64,000 bases of DNA. Origin: Chitinophaga sp. YR627. GTDB lineage: Bacteria; Bacteroidota; Bacteroidia; Chitinophagales; Chitinophagaceae. The stretch is from NCBI RefSeq assembly GCF_900114995.1, contig NZ_FOUX01000006.1, forward strand, positions 186,001 through 250,000, in the 5' to 3' direction. Shown piece by piece: positions 1 to 7,664 of this stretch (position 1 is its first letter; every line of letters starts with the position of its first letter). Below the pieces are notes generated by a model that saw only the letters and a program-made list of their open reading frames with translations, made no database searches and was not told the DNA's origin. The position numbers were made by a program, and so were the translations under genes.

Positions 1-831
1 AAGCCCGATAACGAAGCCCGGATCATCTGGTATGATTCCCTGCACCGCAAAACGCCTTTCAGCGTAGTGTACCTGCATGGTTTTTCTGCCAGTCAGGAGG
101 AAGGTAATCCCGTGCACCGTGATTTCGCGAAGCGATACGGTTGCAACCTGTACCTTTCCCGCCTGGATGGTCACGGACTGGATACTTCGGAGCCTTTGCT
201 GACGATGACTGCCGGTGGACTATGGCGGGACGCTAAAGAGGCACTGAGCATCGGTAAAGCGCTGGGAGAGAAAGTGATCCTGGTAACCTGTTCGACCGGA
301 AGTACCCTCGGACTAAAACTGGCCGCTACCTTCCCCAATGATATTTATGCTATTATCAATATGTCGCCCAATGTTGCGATCAATGATGATATGGCCTTTC
401 TCGCGAATAATCCCTGGGGATTACAACTGGCGCGTCTGGTTTGTCATGGTGATTACAGACAGGCGCCTCCCGAAAAGCCGGAGCTTGGTAAGTACTGGTA
501 TAATAAATACCGGTTAGAGGCGGTGGTCGAACTGGAGAGTCTGTTGGAAACAACGATGGAGCCAGGTGTATTTCATAGCGTTAAACAGCCGGCATTGAAC
601 GTTTACTACTTCCGGGATAAGGCGCATCAGGATCCGACCGTAAAGATCTCTGCGATCCTCGCTATGCACAAAGCCCTGGGCACCCCTGCAGATATGAAGG
701 AGGCGGTTGCCATTCCGGATGCCGACGCACATGTGATAGGTTGTTATCTGACCTCTAAGGATGTACCGGCGGTAGAAAAGGCGATCGATTCATTCGCAGA
801 AAAAAAGCTGGGTCTGATACCCGTGAAATAG
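1..831 (+). CDS. alpha/beta hydrolase, 5' end outside window
   Basis: The frame is open from base 1 to the stop at 829-831, so the gene starts before the window; a GTG at 67 is only an internal codon. The visible part is the core of an alpha/beta hydrolase. It has an oxyanion-type HGFSAS motif after strand 3, a nucleophile elbow read as T-C-S-T-G (first Gly of GxSxG replaced by Thr), an acid-turn candidate near DKAHQDP, and a late His in DADAHV. Substrate cannot be told; lipase/esterase or C-C hydrolase are both possible. No secretion signal can be judged because the N-terminus is missing. The fold is clear, the function is not. Confidence 0.8.
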   Translation, partial: KPDNEARIIWYDSLHRKTPFSVVYLHGFSASQEEGNPVHRDFAKRYGCNLYLSRLDGHGLDTSEPLLTMTAGGLWRDAKEALSIGKALGEKVILVTCSTGSTLGLKLAATFPNDIYAIINMSPNVAINDDMAFLANNPWGLQLARLVCHGDYRQAPPEKPELGKYWYNKYRLEAVVELESLLETTMEPGVFHSVKQPALNVYYFRDKAHQDPTVKISAILAMHKALGTPADMKEAVAIPDADAHVIGCYLTSKDVPAVEKAIDSFAEKKLGLIPVK

Positions 832-1005
832 AAAGTTGAGGGATAAAGTATTATATTGCTAAATAACATTTCAGCCACTTCTACCATACATTTCCTAATT
901 GACCAGGTTGAAATTACACAGCTATCCAATATTGAATTAAAGACCAGGGAAGAATGTCTGCTATTGCTAAAGGCCATAGCAGGCTTTTTTGTTTTAGGAA
1001 GTTTG

Positions 1006-1201
1006 CATCTCTTTTTTGAGGTGTCCTTTATAAGTAATTGTTTTTCAGTTAAATGGACTTGTTTGACAAGGTCATTGAAATGTGGCAACCGGTATTATAG
1101 CAGGCGATCTGCATTAAATGACCTACATTTCTTTTTTGAATTATTCCTCATAAGCATCTGTTTATCAGTTAAATAAAGTCGTTTGATATAGTCATTTAAA
1201 T
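1006..1201. repeat. two imperfect direct repeats, 76 bp each, period 120 bp
   Basis: Bases 1006-1081 and 1126-1201 align without gaps over 76 bp. Shared blocks include CTTTTTTGA, TCAGTTAAAT and GTTTGA. A further match, ATAGCAGGC at 976-984 and 1097-1105, shows the duplicated unit is about 120 bp. The copies have diverged, so the duplication is old. No coding role is evident. Confidence 0.6.
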
Positions 1202-1805
1202 ACAAAAATCATTGTTTTCAGGACGATATAAGGACGGTACACCATATCAGGTAATTTTAAATATTGAAGCTGACAGGATTATAAAGTTGATTATCAGCGC
1301 TTAATGATCTATGCTAAACGCCCATTTTCATAAACTCGACCTACGTCAATTCCTTCGGGACTGAACCATTAAAAAGGGCAGGATAATTGTATAAATAATA
1401 AATATAGGGTCATCAATTTACCTTCCCTGAAAGACTTAAAATTCTACTTTAAGTAGAACAGAAAAATAGGCGTGTTTTGAGCTTTAACATACCTCCGGCT
1501 ATGATTTTACCAATCTTCAATCGCTTAGGTTATCATAAATAGATAAAAAATACATTTAACTGATTATCATTATTATATGAGCTTTATCTAAAGCTATGAT
1601 ATAACTAAAACCTCCTTTTTTATCTTAGTTTTACGCTTCCAACTCAGCAATTTGTCCTGTTTGTCTTAACTATCTCTTTCTACTAGATATAATCACTTTC
1701 CTGGTGCTGAGATCAGCAGCCCTGACGTTATTTCCAACCCACTTTTTTGGACCCCGCCGGGCTTTTGATTATATGATGTTCAGTTATTTTTTCAGAATAT
1801 CACTT

Positions 1806-2020
1806 GTGAAGTTTTTTTCATACTAAGACACCTGTAAAGCGTTCGCTGAAATAATCTCTAATCTGTAAAGCTAATCCTGCATTCAATAAGTCAACTGTAA
1901 GGTTTTCTGTACTGAAAAATTGCCGTAAAGCTTCATTTAGGATTTAAAACTGTACTTGTAAACTTCAAACAGGATTATCTAACAATAGTGTAAACCTATA
2001 TTAGGACTAGATCAGATTTT
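1806..2020. repeat. degenerate tandem repeat, period about 31 bp
   Basis: The core GTAA(A/G)G or GTAAAC recurs at 1834, 1865, 1897, 1925, 1958 and 1990, with a relaxed GTGAAG at 1806. Spacings are 28, 31, 32, 28, 33 and 32 bp. Several units also share a second block of the form AGGATT or AGGACT about 15 bp downstream. The units are degenerate, so this is a periodicity call and not an exact repeat. Confidence 0.4.
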
Positions 2021-2052
2021 GCTTGAACCCGTTTCAATCAGTAAGATGTTTC

Positions 2053-2165
2053 ATAGATAATTCGTAGATAACCCGTAGATAACCCATAGATAACCCGTAT
2101 CTATAAGAATGGGTTGTATACGGGTTATCTACGGGATATCTATGGGTTATCTACAGGAAATCTCA
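2053..2165. repeat. inverted array of 11-bp units (4 + 4), long hairpin or cruciform
   Basis: The left half has four consecutive 11-mers of the form RTAGATAACCC (2053, 2064, 2075, 2086; the first is degenerate). The right half has four inverted 11-mers, GGGTTATCTAY (2122, 2133, 2144, 2155; the last is degenerate). Arms 2061-2100 and 2118-2157 are complementary over 40 bp with six mismatches and flank a 17-nt loop. An outer 11-bp pair, 2037-2047 with 2160-2170, extends the structure. No T-tract follows, so it is not an ordinary terminator. It lies 108 bp upstream of the next gene. Confidence 0.8.
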
Positions 2166-2272
2166 CTGATCCAGCCCTTATTTAAACGGCTTGTTATTGT
2201 TTTTCTGGCCCTTACCAGCTATCGTTTTTTTAGCATATCTTTAGTATAATTTTAAGATCATATTAGGAGTTT

Positions 2273-2896
2273 ATGCGTCGTCTCACCGCTTTTATCATCC
2301 TGTTTGCCTGCATCTTATGCCTTGCCGGTCGCAATAGGGGTTATGCCCAGTCGCGTCATGGAGCAGACAGTATTGCAGTGAGCGCCATCATAGTCGGTTC
2401 AGACACAATTCCTTCCATCACTTTACACATTTTTGAGGTGGTTGACAAACTGCCTAAAAAGTTCCGCAAGCAGCGGGAAGCATGGACGCGTTTGCGAAAT
2501 GCGGTGTATGTGACTTACCCTTATGCGAAATCCGCCGCCAGAATATTAAAAGACGTTAATTCTCACCTGGCTACCCTGCACGACAAAAAAGACCGGAAAA
2601 AGTATCTTTCAGAAATCGAGAAGAAGATGAAGGATCAGTTTGGCGACAAGCTGGAGAACCTGTCGGTATACCAGGGAAAGGTGCTGATGAAACTCATCAA
2701 CCGGGAAACCGGACAGAACTGTTATGAGATCATCAAGGAGCTAAAAGGTGGTTTCTCTGCCCGTATGTGGCAAACGGTGGCGTTCTTCTTTGGTGGTAAC
2801 CTGAAGAGCGATTATGACGCCCAGGAGGACAAGGATATCGAAGTCATTGTCCAGGAAATAGAAATGTACCGGGGCTCAAGGGCATATAATTACTAG
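2273..2896 (+). CDS. DUF4294 family exported protein
   Basis: The 207-residue protein has an N-terminal signal peptide (hydrophobic stretch about residues 5-20, cleavage likely near YAQ-SR). It matches my knowledge of the Bacteroidota-specific DUF4294 family, with the conserved Arg/Tyr-rich run RNAVYVTYPYAK and a C-terminal MWQTVAFFFGGNLK segment. The middle is lysine-rich and probably helical. The family has no known biochemical function; periplasmic location is inferred from the signal. The start is ATG preceded by TAGGAG. It stands alone downstream of the inverted 11-mer array, with no terminator before the next gene. Confidence 0.8.
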   Translation: MRRLTAFIILFACILCLAGRNRGYAQSRHGADSIAVSAIIVGSDTIPSITLHIFEVVDKLPKKFRKQREAWTRLRNAVYVTYPYAKSAARILKDVNSHLATLHDKKDRKKYLSEIEKKMKDQFGDKLENLSVYQGKVLMKLINRETGQNCYEIIKELKGGFSARMWQTVAFFFGGNLKSDYDAQEDKDIEVIVQEIEMYRGSRAYNY

Positions 2897-2991
2897 CTGG
2901 CCTTTATCATTCTGAATGACCTTTTCTCATTTTAACAATCCCTTCTACCCAAGCTGACCCCTGTTCTGGCAAATCTGCCGTAAATTCACAG

Positions 2992-3507
2992 ATGCATTTA
3001 AGAATTTTCATGATAGCATGCCTGCTGATATGTGGGACTGCCGCTATGTCACAAGACCTGAGTTCGATACCTGGCGTTCCGCAGAATGCCCTGATCTTCA
3101 TTGATAGTGTGGAAAGTAAGAATGGAATGGAAGGACTGGATCCTACCAAGATCGCCCTGATCGATATCGTGAAGGGGTCGAAACTGAAGGAAAAGTACGG
3201 TCCGAGGGGTGAAGATGGTGTGATCTTTATTGAAACAGTACCTTTCGCCCGCAAGAGATATACGCGCATGTTTGGGGAGCTATCTGCTGATTATCAGCAG
3301 CAATTGAAGAAAGAGGGAAGCGACAGCGCGTTTTTGTATATGCTGGATGGAGCGCCGATTGAAAGTAATGAAGCACAGATGCTGGCTGCATTGGAAAGAA
3401 AGAACATTGAAAGCATAAAAGTCATACCCGCTGCAAAATTGGCAGATGTGCCTGGTGATCATACCGGCAAGAAGTACGGAATACTGATCACCAGTAAGAC
3501 CAACTAA
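2992..3507 (+). CDS. small secreted protein resembling tandem TonB-receptor plug motifs
   Basis: The 171-residue protein has a signal peptide (about residues 1-20, AAMSQ). I do not recognise a named family. Two segments look like the part of a TonB-dependent receptor plug where an 'I..I.V.K......YG..G..GVI.I.T' pattern occurs: residues about 56-84 (ALIDIVKGSKLKEKYG, then GVIFIETV) and about 139-171 (IESIKVIPAAKL, then KKYGILITSK). No beta-barrel follows, so it is not a receptor. It may be a free plug-like or carboxypeptidase-regulatory-type periplasmic protein. It lies 95 bp after the DUF4294 gene and 40 bp before bshB1. Confidence 0.65.
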   Translation: MHLRIFMIACLLICGTAAMSQDLSSIPGVPQNALIFIDSVESKNGMEGLDPTKIALIDIVKGSKLKEKYGPRGEDGVIFIETVPFARKRYTRMFGELSADYQQQLKKEGSDSAFLYMLDGAPIESNEAQMLAALERKNIESIKVIPAAKLADVPGDHTGKKYGILITSKTN

Positions 3508-3511
3508 GCGT

Positions 3512-3519
3512 TATCTTTG
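3512..3519 (+). promoter_or_regulatory. candidate -7 element for bshB1
   Basis: TATCTTTG fits the Bacteroidota -7 consensus TAnnTTTG and lies 28 bp before the bshB1 start. No clear -33 TTTG is found at the right distance, so this is a weak call. Confidence 0.35.
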
Positions 3520-3547
3520 CACTCCACCAAAAGAAAGGATATTTTCG

Positions 3548-4279
3548 ATGAAATTAGACATACTGGCTATCGCTGCACATCCTGATGACGTGGAGCTGGC
3601 CTGTGCAGGTACCCTGATGGTACATGCCGCGCAGGGGATGAAGGTTGGCGTACTGGACCTGACAAGAGGAGAACTCGGTACCCGTGGTACTCCGGAAATA
3701 AGAGCGGCGGAGGCGGCGGATGCTGCAGTAGTGATGGGATTATCGGTAAGAGATAACCTTGGACTGGCAGACGGCTTCTTCCGGAATGACACTGAAGAAC
3801 AGATGAAGCTGATCGCGGCGATCCGCAAATACCAGCCGGACATTGTGCTGGCGAACGCATTTGAGGACCGTCACCCGGATCATGGAAGAGCGGCCCGTCT
3901 GATAGCAGACAGCTGTTTTCTGGCAGGTCTGAGACGAATTGAGACGTTTGAGAATGGTGAGCCGCAGGCAGCCTGGAGACCTAAACAGGTATTTCATTTC
4001 CTGCAGGACCGTTTTGAGGAGCCAGACTTTGTGATAGACGTTTCTACTGTAATAGAGCGCAAGAAAGAGGCGATCAGGGCGTATAAGACCCAGTTCCTGG
4101 CAGCAGCAGCTGATAGTGAACCCAAGACCTACATTTCTTCTTCTGCGTTCTTTGATGGCGTTATAGCGAGAGATGCTACATTTGGTAAGATGGTTGGGGT
4201 ACCTTATGCGGAGGGATTCAAGACAGTTAAAATGTTGGGAGTCAATAGCTTTAAGGATCTGATTAATAATGTAACGTGA
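3548..4279 (+). CDS. bshB1: bacillithiol biosynthesis deacetylase BshB1
   Basis: The 243-residue protein is a full-length member of the PIG-L/LmbE zinc deacetylase family. The metal motif AAHPDDVE lies at residues 9-16 (His11, Asp13, Asp14) and a third ligand is in HPDHG (His109-His112). The sequence agrees with the BshB1 subgroup, which removes the acetyl group from GlcNAc-malate in bacillithiol synthesis in the cytoplasm. A general N-acetylglucosamine deacetylase is the alternative. No other bacillithiol genes are in the window. A strong hairpin follows the gene. Confidence 0.85.
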   Translation: MKLDILAIAAHPDDVELACAGTLMVHAAQGMKVGVLDLTRGELGTRGTPEIRAAEAADAAVVMGLSVRDNLGLADGFFRNDTEEQMKLIAAIRKYQPDIVLANAFEDRHPDHGRAARLIADSCFLAGLRRIETFENGEPQAAWRPKQVFHFLQDRFEEPDFVIDVSTVIERKKEAIRAYKTQFLAAAADSEPKTYISSSAFFDGVIARDATFGKMVGVPYAEGFKTVKMLGVNSFKDLINNVT

Positions 4280-4342
4280 TGGTGTGGATGTTTAACAACA
4301 TCATTTGCAACTGATTGTGGAGTAAAACGATCTTCATATTAT

Positions 4343-4375
4343 AAAAAAGGCTTTCGCATTGCGGAGGCCTTTTTG
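4343..4375 (+). terminator. rho-independent terminator after bshB1
   Basis: Arms AAAAAGGCTTTCGC and GCGGAGGCCTTTTT form a stem with a short loop and a T-run that ends the bshB1 transcript. The A-run on the other side could also allow termination on the minus strand. Confidence 0.8.
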
Positions 4376-4750
4376 TATTCGTACTATTTTCGATGATTCG
4401 CAGCTGTAAACGGCGATATTTCGCAGATCCGCCGGAATGCTTATGAAATGGCGTAAAACCCCTGAAATGCGAAAAGGAACTACCAATTAACCATAATTAG
4501 TAATTCCTTCATTGGAATGAGTTCGTCCTTTAATAAAAGGAGAGCTTATATGCGTTTCGCTATGCGGGTCATTTCCCCGCTGATAGCTACTAATGGGACA
4601 TTAGTGAATTGGCAAAGGAAAAGTATTGATAATCAATCGTAAAGCAGCTATCTATAAGTGCATTTACCATTGACTGACCAGCATAACAGTGCCTGCTCTC
4701 CGTGAGGAAAGTCATTCTTACAGGATACGGCACCATCTGCGCGTTAACCA
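4376..4750. other. intergenic, no gene recognised
   Basis: I see only AT-rich sequence with short imperfect inverted repeats, for example around 4480-4535. I found no coding frame longer than a few dozen codons and no RNA family I can recognise. Confidence 0.5.
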
Positions 4751-4870
4751 TTAGATGAACAGGTCTTGTGTAGCATCAAATTCATCATGTTTACCGAGAC
4801 CGTTTTTAATTAACGGGATGAGTGCAATTCCAATCGTAAAAATCACCAAGAGTACGTTTTTAAGTTTCAT
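4751..4870 (-). CDS. 39-residue single-pass membrane microprotein
   Basis: The ATG at 4868-4870 opens a 39-codon frame. The protein starts MKLKNVLLVIFTIGIALIPL, which is one positively charged end followed by one transmembrane helix, then a short polar tail rich in acidic residues (KHDEFDATQDLFI). A longer frame extends upstream to 4933, but its extra 21 residues contain no membrane or signal feature, and MKLK is the typical beginning. Two comparable small genes lie at 27733-27855 and 27888-28043. No function can be assigned. Short length keeps confidence moderate. Confidence 0.45.
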   Translation of the reverse strand: MKLKNVLLVIFTIGIALIPLIKNGLGKHDEFDATQDLFI

Positions 4871-5071
4871 AGCCTGTCGTTTTATAATATTCGTTAAAGT
4901 TTTGGTACTATATATAACTAAATAGCGTGCCAAATTGTTCCGTTTGCCTTCACATTATGTTAAGATTGTATTAATGGAACAAAATAAAAATTAAAAAACG
5001 CCGTAAAGTTAGGAGGAGGGCCATTTTTGGCGGCATATAGAGAATTTCAATGCACAGGTATTCAAAATCTA

Positions 5072-5103
5072 TTTGATTAATAATGAGGAGACACGCAATT
5101 TTG
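5072..5103 (+). promoter_or_regulatory. candidate promoter for ahpC
   Basis: A -33 box TTTG (5072-5075) and a -7 box CAATTTTG (5096-5103, one mismatch to TAnnTTTG) are separated by 20 bp. This would give a 5' leader of about 100 nt before the ATG at 5213. Confidence 0.4.
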
Positions 5104-5212
5104 CACCCGAATAACCATAAAGGACATATGTAATTCATGTGAATGTAACACGCGTCCGGAAAGTTGGATATATAAAGAGGATATAACGTAAATAATAAAT
5201 CATATACGCACA

Positions 5213-5767
5213 ATGAAGAATGTAACATTATCTTTAGGAGCAAGCTTTCCTGAGTTCAAAAAGACCGCTGTAGTATCCATCGAGAAAGGTAAAGAATTCT
5301 ATGAACTGTCTTCCGAAGAGCTGAAGAATTCCGGCAAATGGTTAGTAATGTTCTGGTGGCCAAAAGACTTCACTTTTGTTTGTCCTACCGAAATTGCTGA
5401 GTTCAACAAACATTACCAGGATTTCGTTGACCGTGATGCTATCTTAATTGGTGCTTCTACTGATTCTGAATTCGTACACGCTGCATGGAGAAGAGACCAC
5501 GAAGATCTGCGTAACCTGCAGTTCCCGATGCTGGCTGATACGTCCAAATCTCTGGCTGAAGAGCTGGGTATCCTGGAAGCAAACGAGAAAGTTGCTTACC
5601 GTGCTACATTCATCGTTGATCCGCAGGGTATCGTACGTTGGGTATCTCTGTATGACCTGAACGTAGGCCGTAGCGTGAAAGAAGTACTGCGTGTACTGGA
5701 TGCACTGCAGACAGACGAGCTGTGCCCTTGTAACTGGGAAAAAGGCCAGGCTACACTGAACGCTTAA
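5213..5767 (+). CDS. ahpC: peroxiredoxin, AhpC type with double C-terminal cysteine
   Basis: The 184-residue protein is a 2-Cys peroxiredoxin. The peroxidatic cysteine is Cys57 in FTFVCPTEIA. The C-terminus ends in LCPCNW with Cys171 and Cys173, the arrangement known from Mycobacterium tuberculosis AhpC, where the third cysteine connects to AhpD. It reduces hydrogen peroxide, alkyl hydroperoxides and perhaps peroxynitrite in the cytoplasm. There is no signal peptide. The AhpD-like partner gene follows 87 bp downstream with a hairpin between, which supports a pair not relying on AhpF. Confidence 0.9.
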   Translation: MKNVTLSLGASFPEFKKTAVVSIEKGKEFYELSSEELKNSGKWLVMFWWPKDFTFVCPTEIAEFNKHYQDFVDRDAILIGASTDSEFVHAAWRRDHEDLRNLQFPMLADTSKSLAEELGILEANEKVAYRATFIVDPQGIVRWVSLYDLNVGRSVKEVLRVLDALQTDELCPCNWEKGQATLNA

Positions 5768-5775
5768 TCTTTTTT

Positions 5776-5830
5776 AAGGTCCATAGTCAATACCCGAAAG
5801 GGTTGTCCGGCTATGGACTTTTTATTTTTT
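5776..5830 (+). terminator. hairpin terminator between ahpC and ahpD
   Basis: Arms AAGGTCCATAG and CTATGGACTT enclose a loop and are followed by a T-rich run. It may end most ahpC transcripts and let through a smaller amount into ahpD. Confidence 0.7.
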
Positions 5831-5854
5831 ACAGACAATTGAAAAATAATTATT

Positions 5855-6442
5855 ATGTTCGCAACTTCAAATACTGATACGGCTGTACAGTTGCTGGAAG
5901 CAGTAGGGTTAACCGGAGAGCATCTTTCTGATCGCTTACGTACCCTCGCCAACACTGACGCCCGTTATCTGAAAGATCTTAAGATAAACGTTACCAACTC
6001 ATTATCTGCCTCTACACTGACCAAAAAGGAAGCTTACCTGCTGGGTCTGTCAGTTGCAGCAAATGAGAAACATGTTGACCTGCAGACGGCTTTTGAAAAG
6101 CTGGCTACACAGGAAGGTGCTACAGACAAGGAGATCGCTGAGATCTACAGCTGTACATCCCTGATGAATGCAAACAACGTGTACTATCGTTTCCGCCATT
6201 TCGTGAATAAGGAATTTTACACTGCTACACCAGCAGGTATCCGTATGAGCATCATGGCGAATCCGGTTTTAGGTAAGGAGTTTTTCGAACTGGTGAGCCT
6301 GGTGGTATCGGCGTTGAACGGCTGTGAGATGTGCGTGACTTCACACGAAGATGCGTTACTGAAACACGGAACTTCACAACAGCGAGTGCTGGAAGGAGTG
6401 AGATTGGGTGCTGTATTGAGAAGCCTGGTAGTACTGCTGTAA
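5855..6442 (+). CDS. ahpD: AhpD-like alkylhydroperoxidase (CMD family)
   Basis: The 195-residue protein belongs to the carboxymuconolactone decarboxylase/AhpD fold. The active-site motif is GCEMCVTSHE, with Cys157, Cys160 and His164 matching the CxxC...H proton relay of AhpD; the His between the cysteines in the mycobacterial enzyme is Met here. AhpD reduces AhpC in a disulfide-exchange chain in the cytoplasm. The adjacent three-cysteine AhpC fits this role. The start is the ATG at 5855, after an AT-rich leader. Length is close to the family norm of about 175-195 residues. Confidence 0.85.
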   Translation: MFATSNTDTAVQLLEAVGLTGEHLSDRLRTLANTDARYLKDLKINVTNSLSASTLTKKEAYLLGLSVAANEKHVDLQTAFEKLATQEGATDKEIAEIYSCTSLMNANNVYYRFRHFVNKEFYTATPAGIRMSIMANPVLGKEFFELVSLVVSALNGCEMCVTSHEDALLKHGTSQQRVLEGVRLGAVLRSLVVLL

Positions 6443-6637
6443 GGCAGCAAAGGATCGCATAAATTGGCCCTGTTGTAAAAATAGATCGCTGATTTTGTGC
6501 GAATTTCAAAATGTGGATATCTTTATACTTCAGAAATTCTACCGATGGATTCTGTTGATATTCAGATATTTATGAGAGGTGAATTCTAATTTAGATTTAC
6601 ACATCTCATAAGTGTTAATAAAATCGGATTACAATTA

Positions 6638-6669
6638 TTTGCAAAATCGACAAAAAAGTGCGACTTTTG
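6638..6669 (+). promoter_or_regulatory. candidate promoter of the rpmB operon
   Basis: TTTG at 6638-6641 and GACTTTTG at 6662-6669 (six of eight positions including the invariant TTTG) are spaced by 20 bp. They lie just upstream of the rpmB ATG at 6690. Confidence 0.45.
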
Positions 6670-6689
6670 CAATCCAAAATTTTTCTATC

Positions 6690-6926
6690 ATGGCAAGAGT
6701 ATGTCAGGTGACAGGAAAGAAGCCGATTACGGGTCACCATGTTTCCTTCTCTAATATTAAGACAAAGAGGAGATTTCTGCCTAACCTGCAGAAAAAGCGT
6801 TTTTTCCTGGCGGAAGAAGATCGCTGGATTTCTTTGAAAGTATCAGCTGATGGTTTAAGAACCATCAACAAGAATGGTTTGTATGCAGTAGTTAAGGACT
6901 TGCGTGCAGCTGGAGAGAATATCTAA
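6690..6926 (+). CDS. rpmB: 50S ribosomal protein L28
   Basis: The 78-residue product begins MARVCQVTGKKPITGHHVSF, the classic L28 N-terminus, and contains KTKRRFLPNLQKKRF. An in-frame upstream ATG at 6612 is rejected because it would place the promoter elements inside the gene and add 26 non-conserved residues. L28 is part of the large ribosomal subunit. It is the first gene of an rpmB-rpmG-DUF4295 cluster that is widely conserved in Bacteroidota, usually with ftsY. Confidence 0.97.
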   Translation: MARVCQVTGKKPITGHHVSFSNIKTKRRFLPNLQKKRFFLAEEDRWISLKVSADGLRTINKNGLYAVVKDLRAAGENI

Positions 6927-6958
6927 TTGTTGGCATTCAACTTTAATTTGTATACAAA

Positions 6959-7141
6959 ATGGCAAAAAAAGGTAACAGGGTGCAAGTGATATTGGAATGT
7001 ACAGAGCATAAGACTTCAGGTCAGCCAGGTACTTCCCGTTATATCAGCACCAAGAATAAGAAGAACACTCCAGAGCGTCTGGAGCTGAAGAAGTACAACC
7101 CAATCCTGAGAAAGGTAACTGTACACAAAGAAATTAAGTAA
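6959..7141 (+). CDS. rpmG: 50S ribosomal protein L33
   Basis: The 60-residue protein MAKKGNRVQVILECTEHK and its C-terminal RLELKKYNPILRKVTVHKE match bacterial L33. Only one cysteine (in ECTEH) is present, so it is the zinc-independent (C-minus) form. It starts 32 bp after rpmB and is surely cotranscribed. Confidence 0.97.
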   Translation: MAKKGNRVQVILECTEHKTSGQPGTSRYISTKNKKNTPERLELKKYNPILRKVTVHKEIK

Positions 7142-7252
7142 TTGATCGTTAATGTTGAGCGTTAATCGGTAGCATGTTAGTGCATTCGGTCGCGATTAGC
7201 AATTAACAGGTAACTTTTGACGATTCACTTTAACTTTTAATCTAATAATATT

Positions 7253-7426
7253 ATGGCAAAAGCGGCATCTAAGAACTCGAAAGTAAAAGACGCGAAGGCA
7301 GCAGCTGAGTCCAAAGTTTGGACAAAAGTAATCAGAGCTGTACGCTCTCCTAAAACTGGTGCATACTCTTTCAAAGAGGCTATCGTGCACAAGGATAAAG
7401 TTGTGGAGCACATTAACCAGAAGTAA
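7253..7426 (+). CDS. DUF4295 family small protein
   Basis: This 57-residue basic protein (MAKAASKNSKVKDAKAAAES, then KVIRAVRSPKTGAYSFKEAI) is the DUF4295 protein found directly after rpmG across Bacteroidota. Its size, charge and place suggest a ribosome-associated protein, but this is inference. It is followed by a strong terminator, which separates the ribosomal transcript from ftsY. Confidence 0.9.
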   Translation: MAKAASKNSKVKDAKAAAESKVWTKVIRAVRSPKTGAYSFKEAIVHKDKVVEHINQK

Positions 7427-7449
7427 TTCGGCTTTACCAATTATACTAT

Positions 7450-7480
7450 AAAAGCTGTCCGTTATCAGGACAGCTTTTTG
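7450..7480 (+). terminator. rho-independent terminator after DUF4295
   Basis: AAAAGCTGTCC and GGACAGCTTTTT form a 9-11-bp stem with a 7-nt loop and T-run. Confidence 0.9.
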
Positions 7481-7664
7481 TGTTGGTAATAAGTAAGGTC
7501 ATTGTAGTTATATCCTTTTTGTATATAACTGCCATTAAACGCTGAGCCCCAATAGTCAATACTCTTCTATTATGGAGTATTTTCTGTAACTTAACGCCTT
7601 AACAATCGACTACCGTCAATACATATCCTATTGACGCCAGACTGTCGGTCGCAAAAGAATAACC

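Larger units (their letters stand above)
832..2272. other. 1.4-kb gene-free repeat-rich intergenic tract
   Basis: No convincing coding frame is present; the short frames here are low-complexity and unlike the neighbouring proteins. The tract is AT-rich. It contains an imperfect 120-bp-period direct repeat (about 970-1201), a degenerate repeat with about 31-bp period (1806-2020) and a large inverted array of 11-bp units (2053-2165), each listed separately. It also has small hairpins such as 7-bp arms around 1442-1458. It may be a decayed locus or a mosaic of small non-coding elements. Confidence 0.6.

Noticed and set aside
744..1088. 114-codon minus-strand frame over the hydrolase 3' end
   Set aside because: It overlaps the stop of the real alpha/beta hydrolase gene and has a composition unlike a conserved protein.
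856..1176. 106-codon plus-strand frame in the repeat-rich tract
   Set aside because: It is Phe/Leu/Ser-rich with no domain. Its apparent internal repeat comes from the 120-bp DNA duplication, and no promoter or relative supports it.
2101..2157. Intrinsic terminator at the inverted array
   Set aside because: No gene ends nearby on the plus strand and no T-run follows the right arm.
2053..2165. CRISPR-like reading of the 11-bp repeats
   Set aside because: Units are directly abutting, only 11 bp and mirrored; there are no spacers and no cas genes.
6612..6689. Longer L28 start at 6612
   Set aside because: Adds residues not found in L28 and would place the promoter within the gene.
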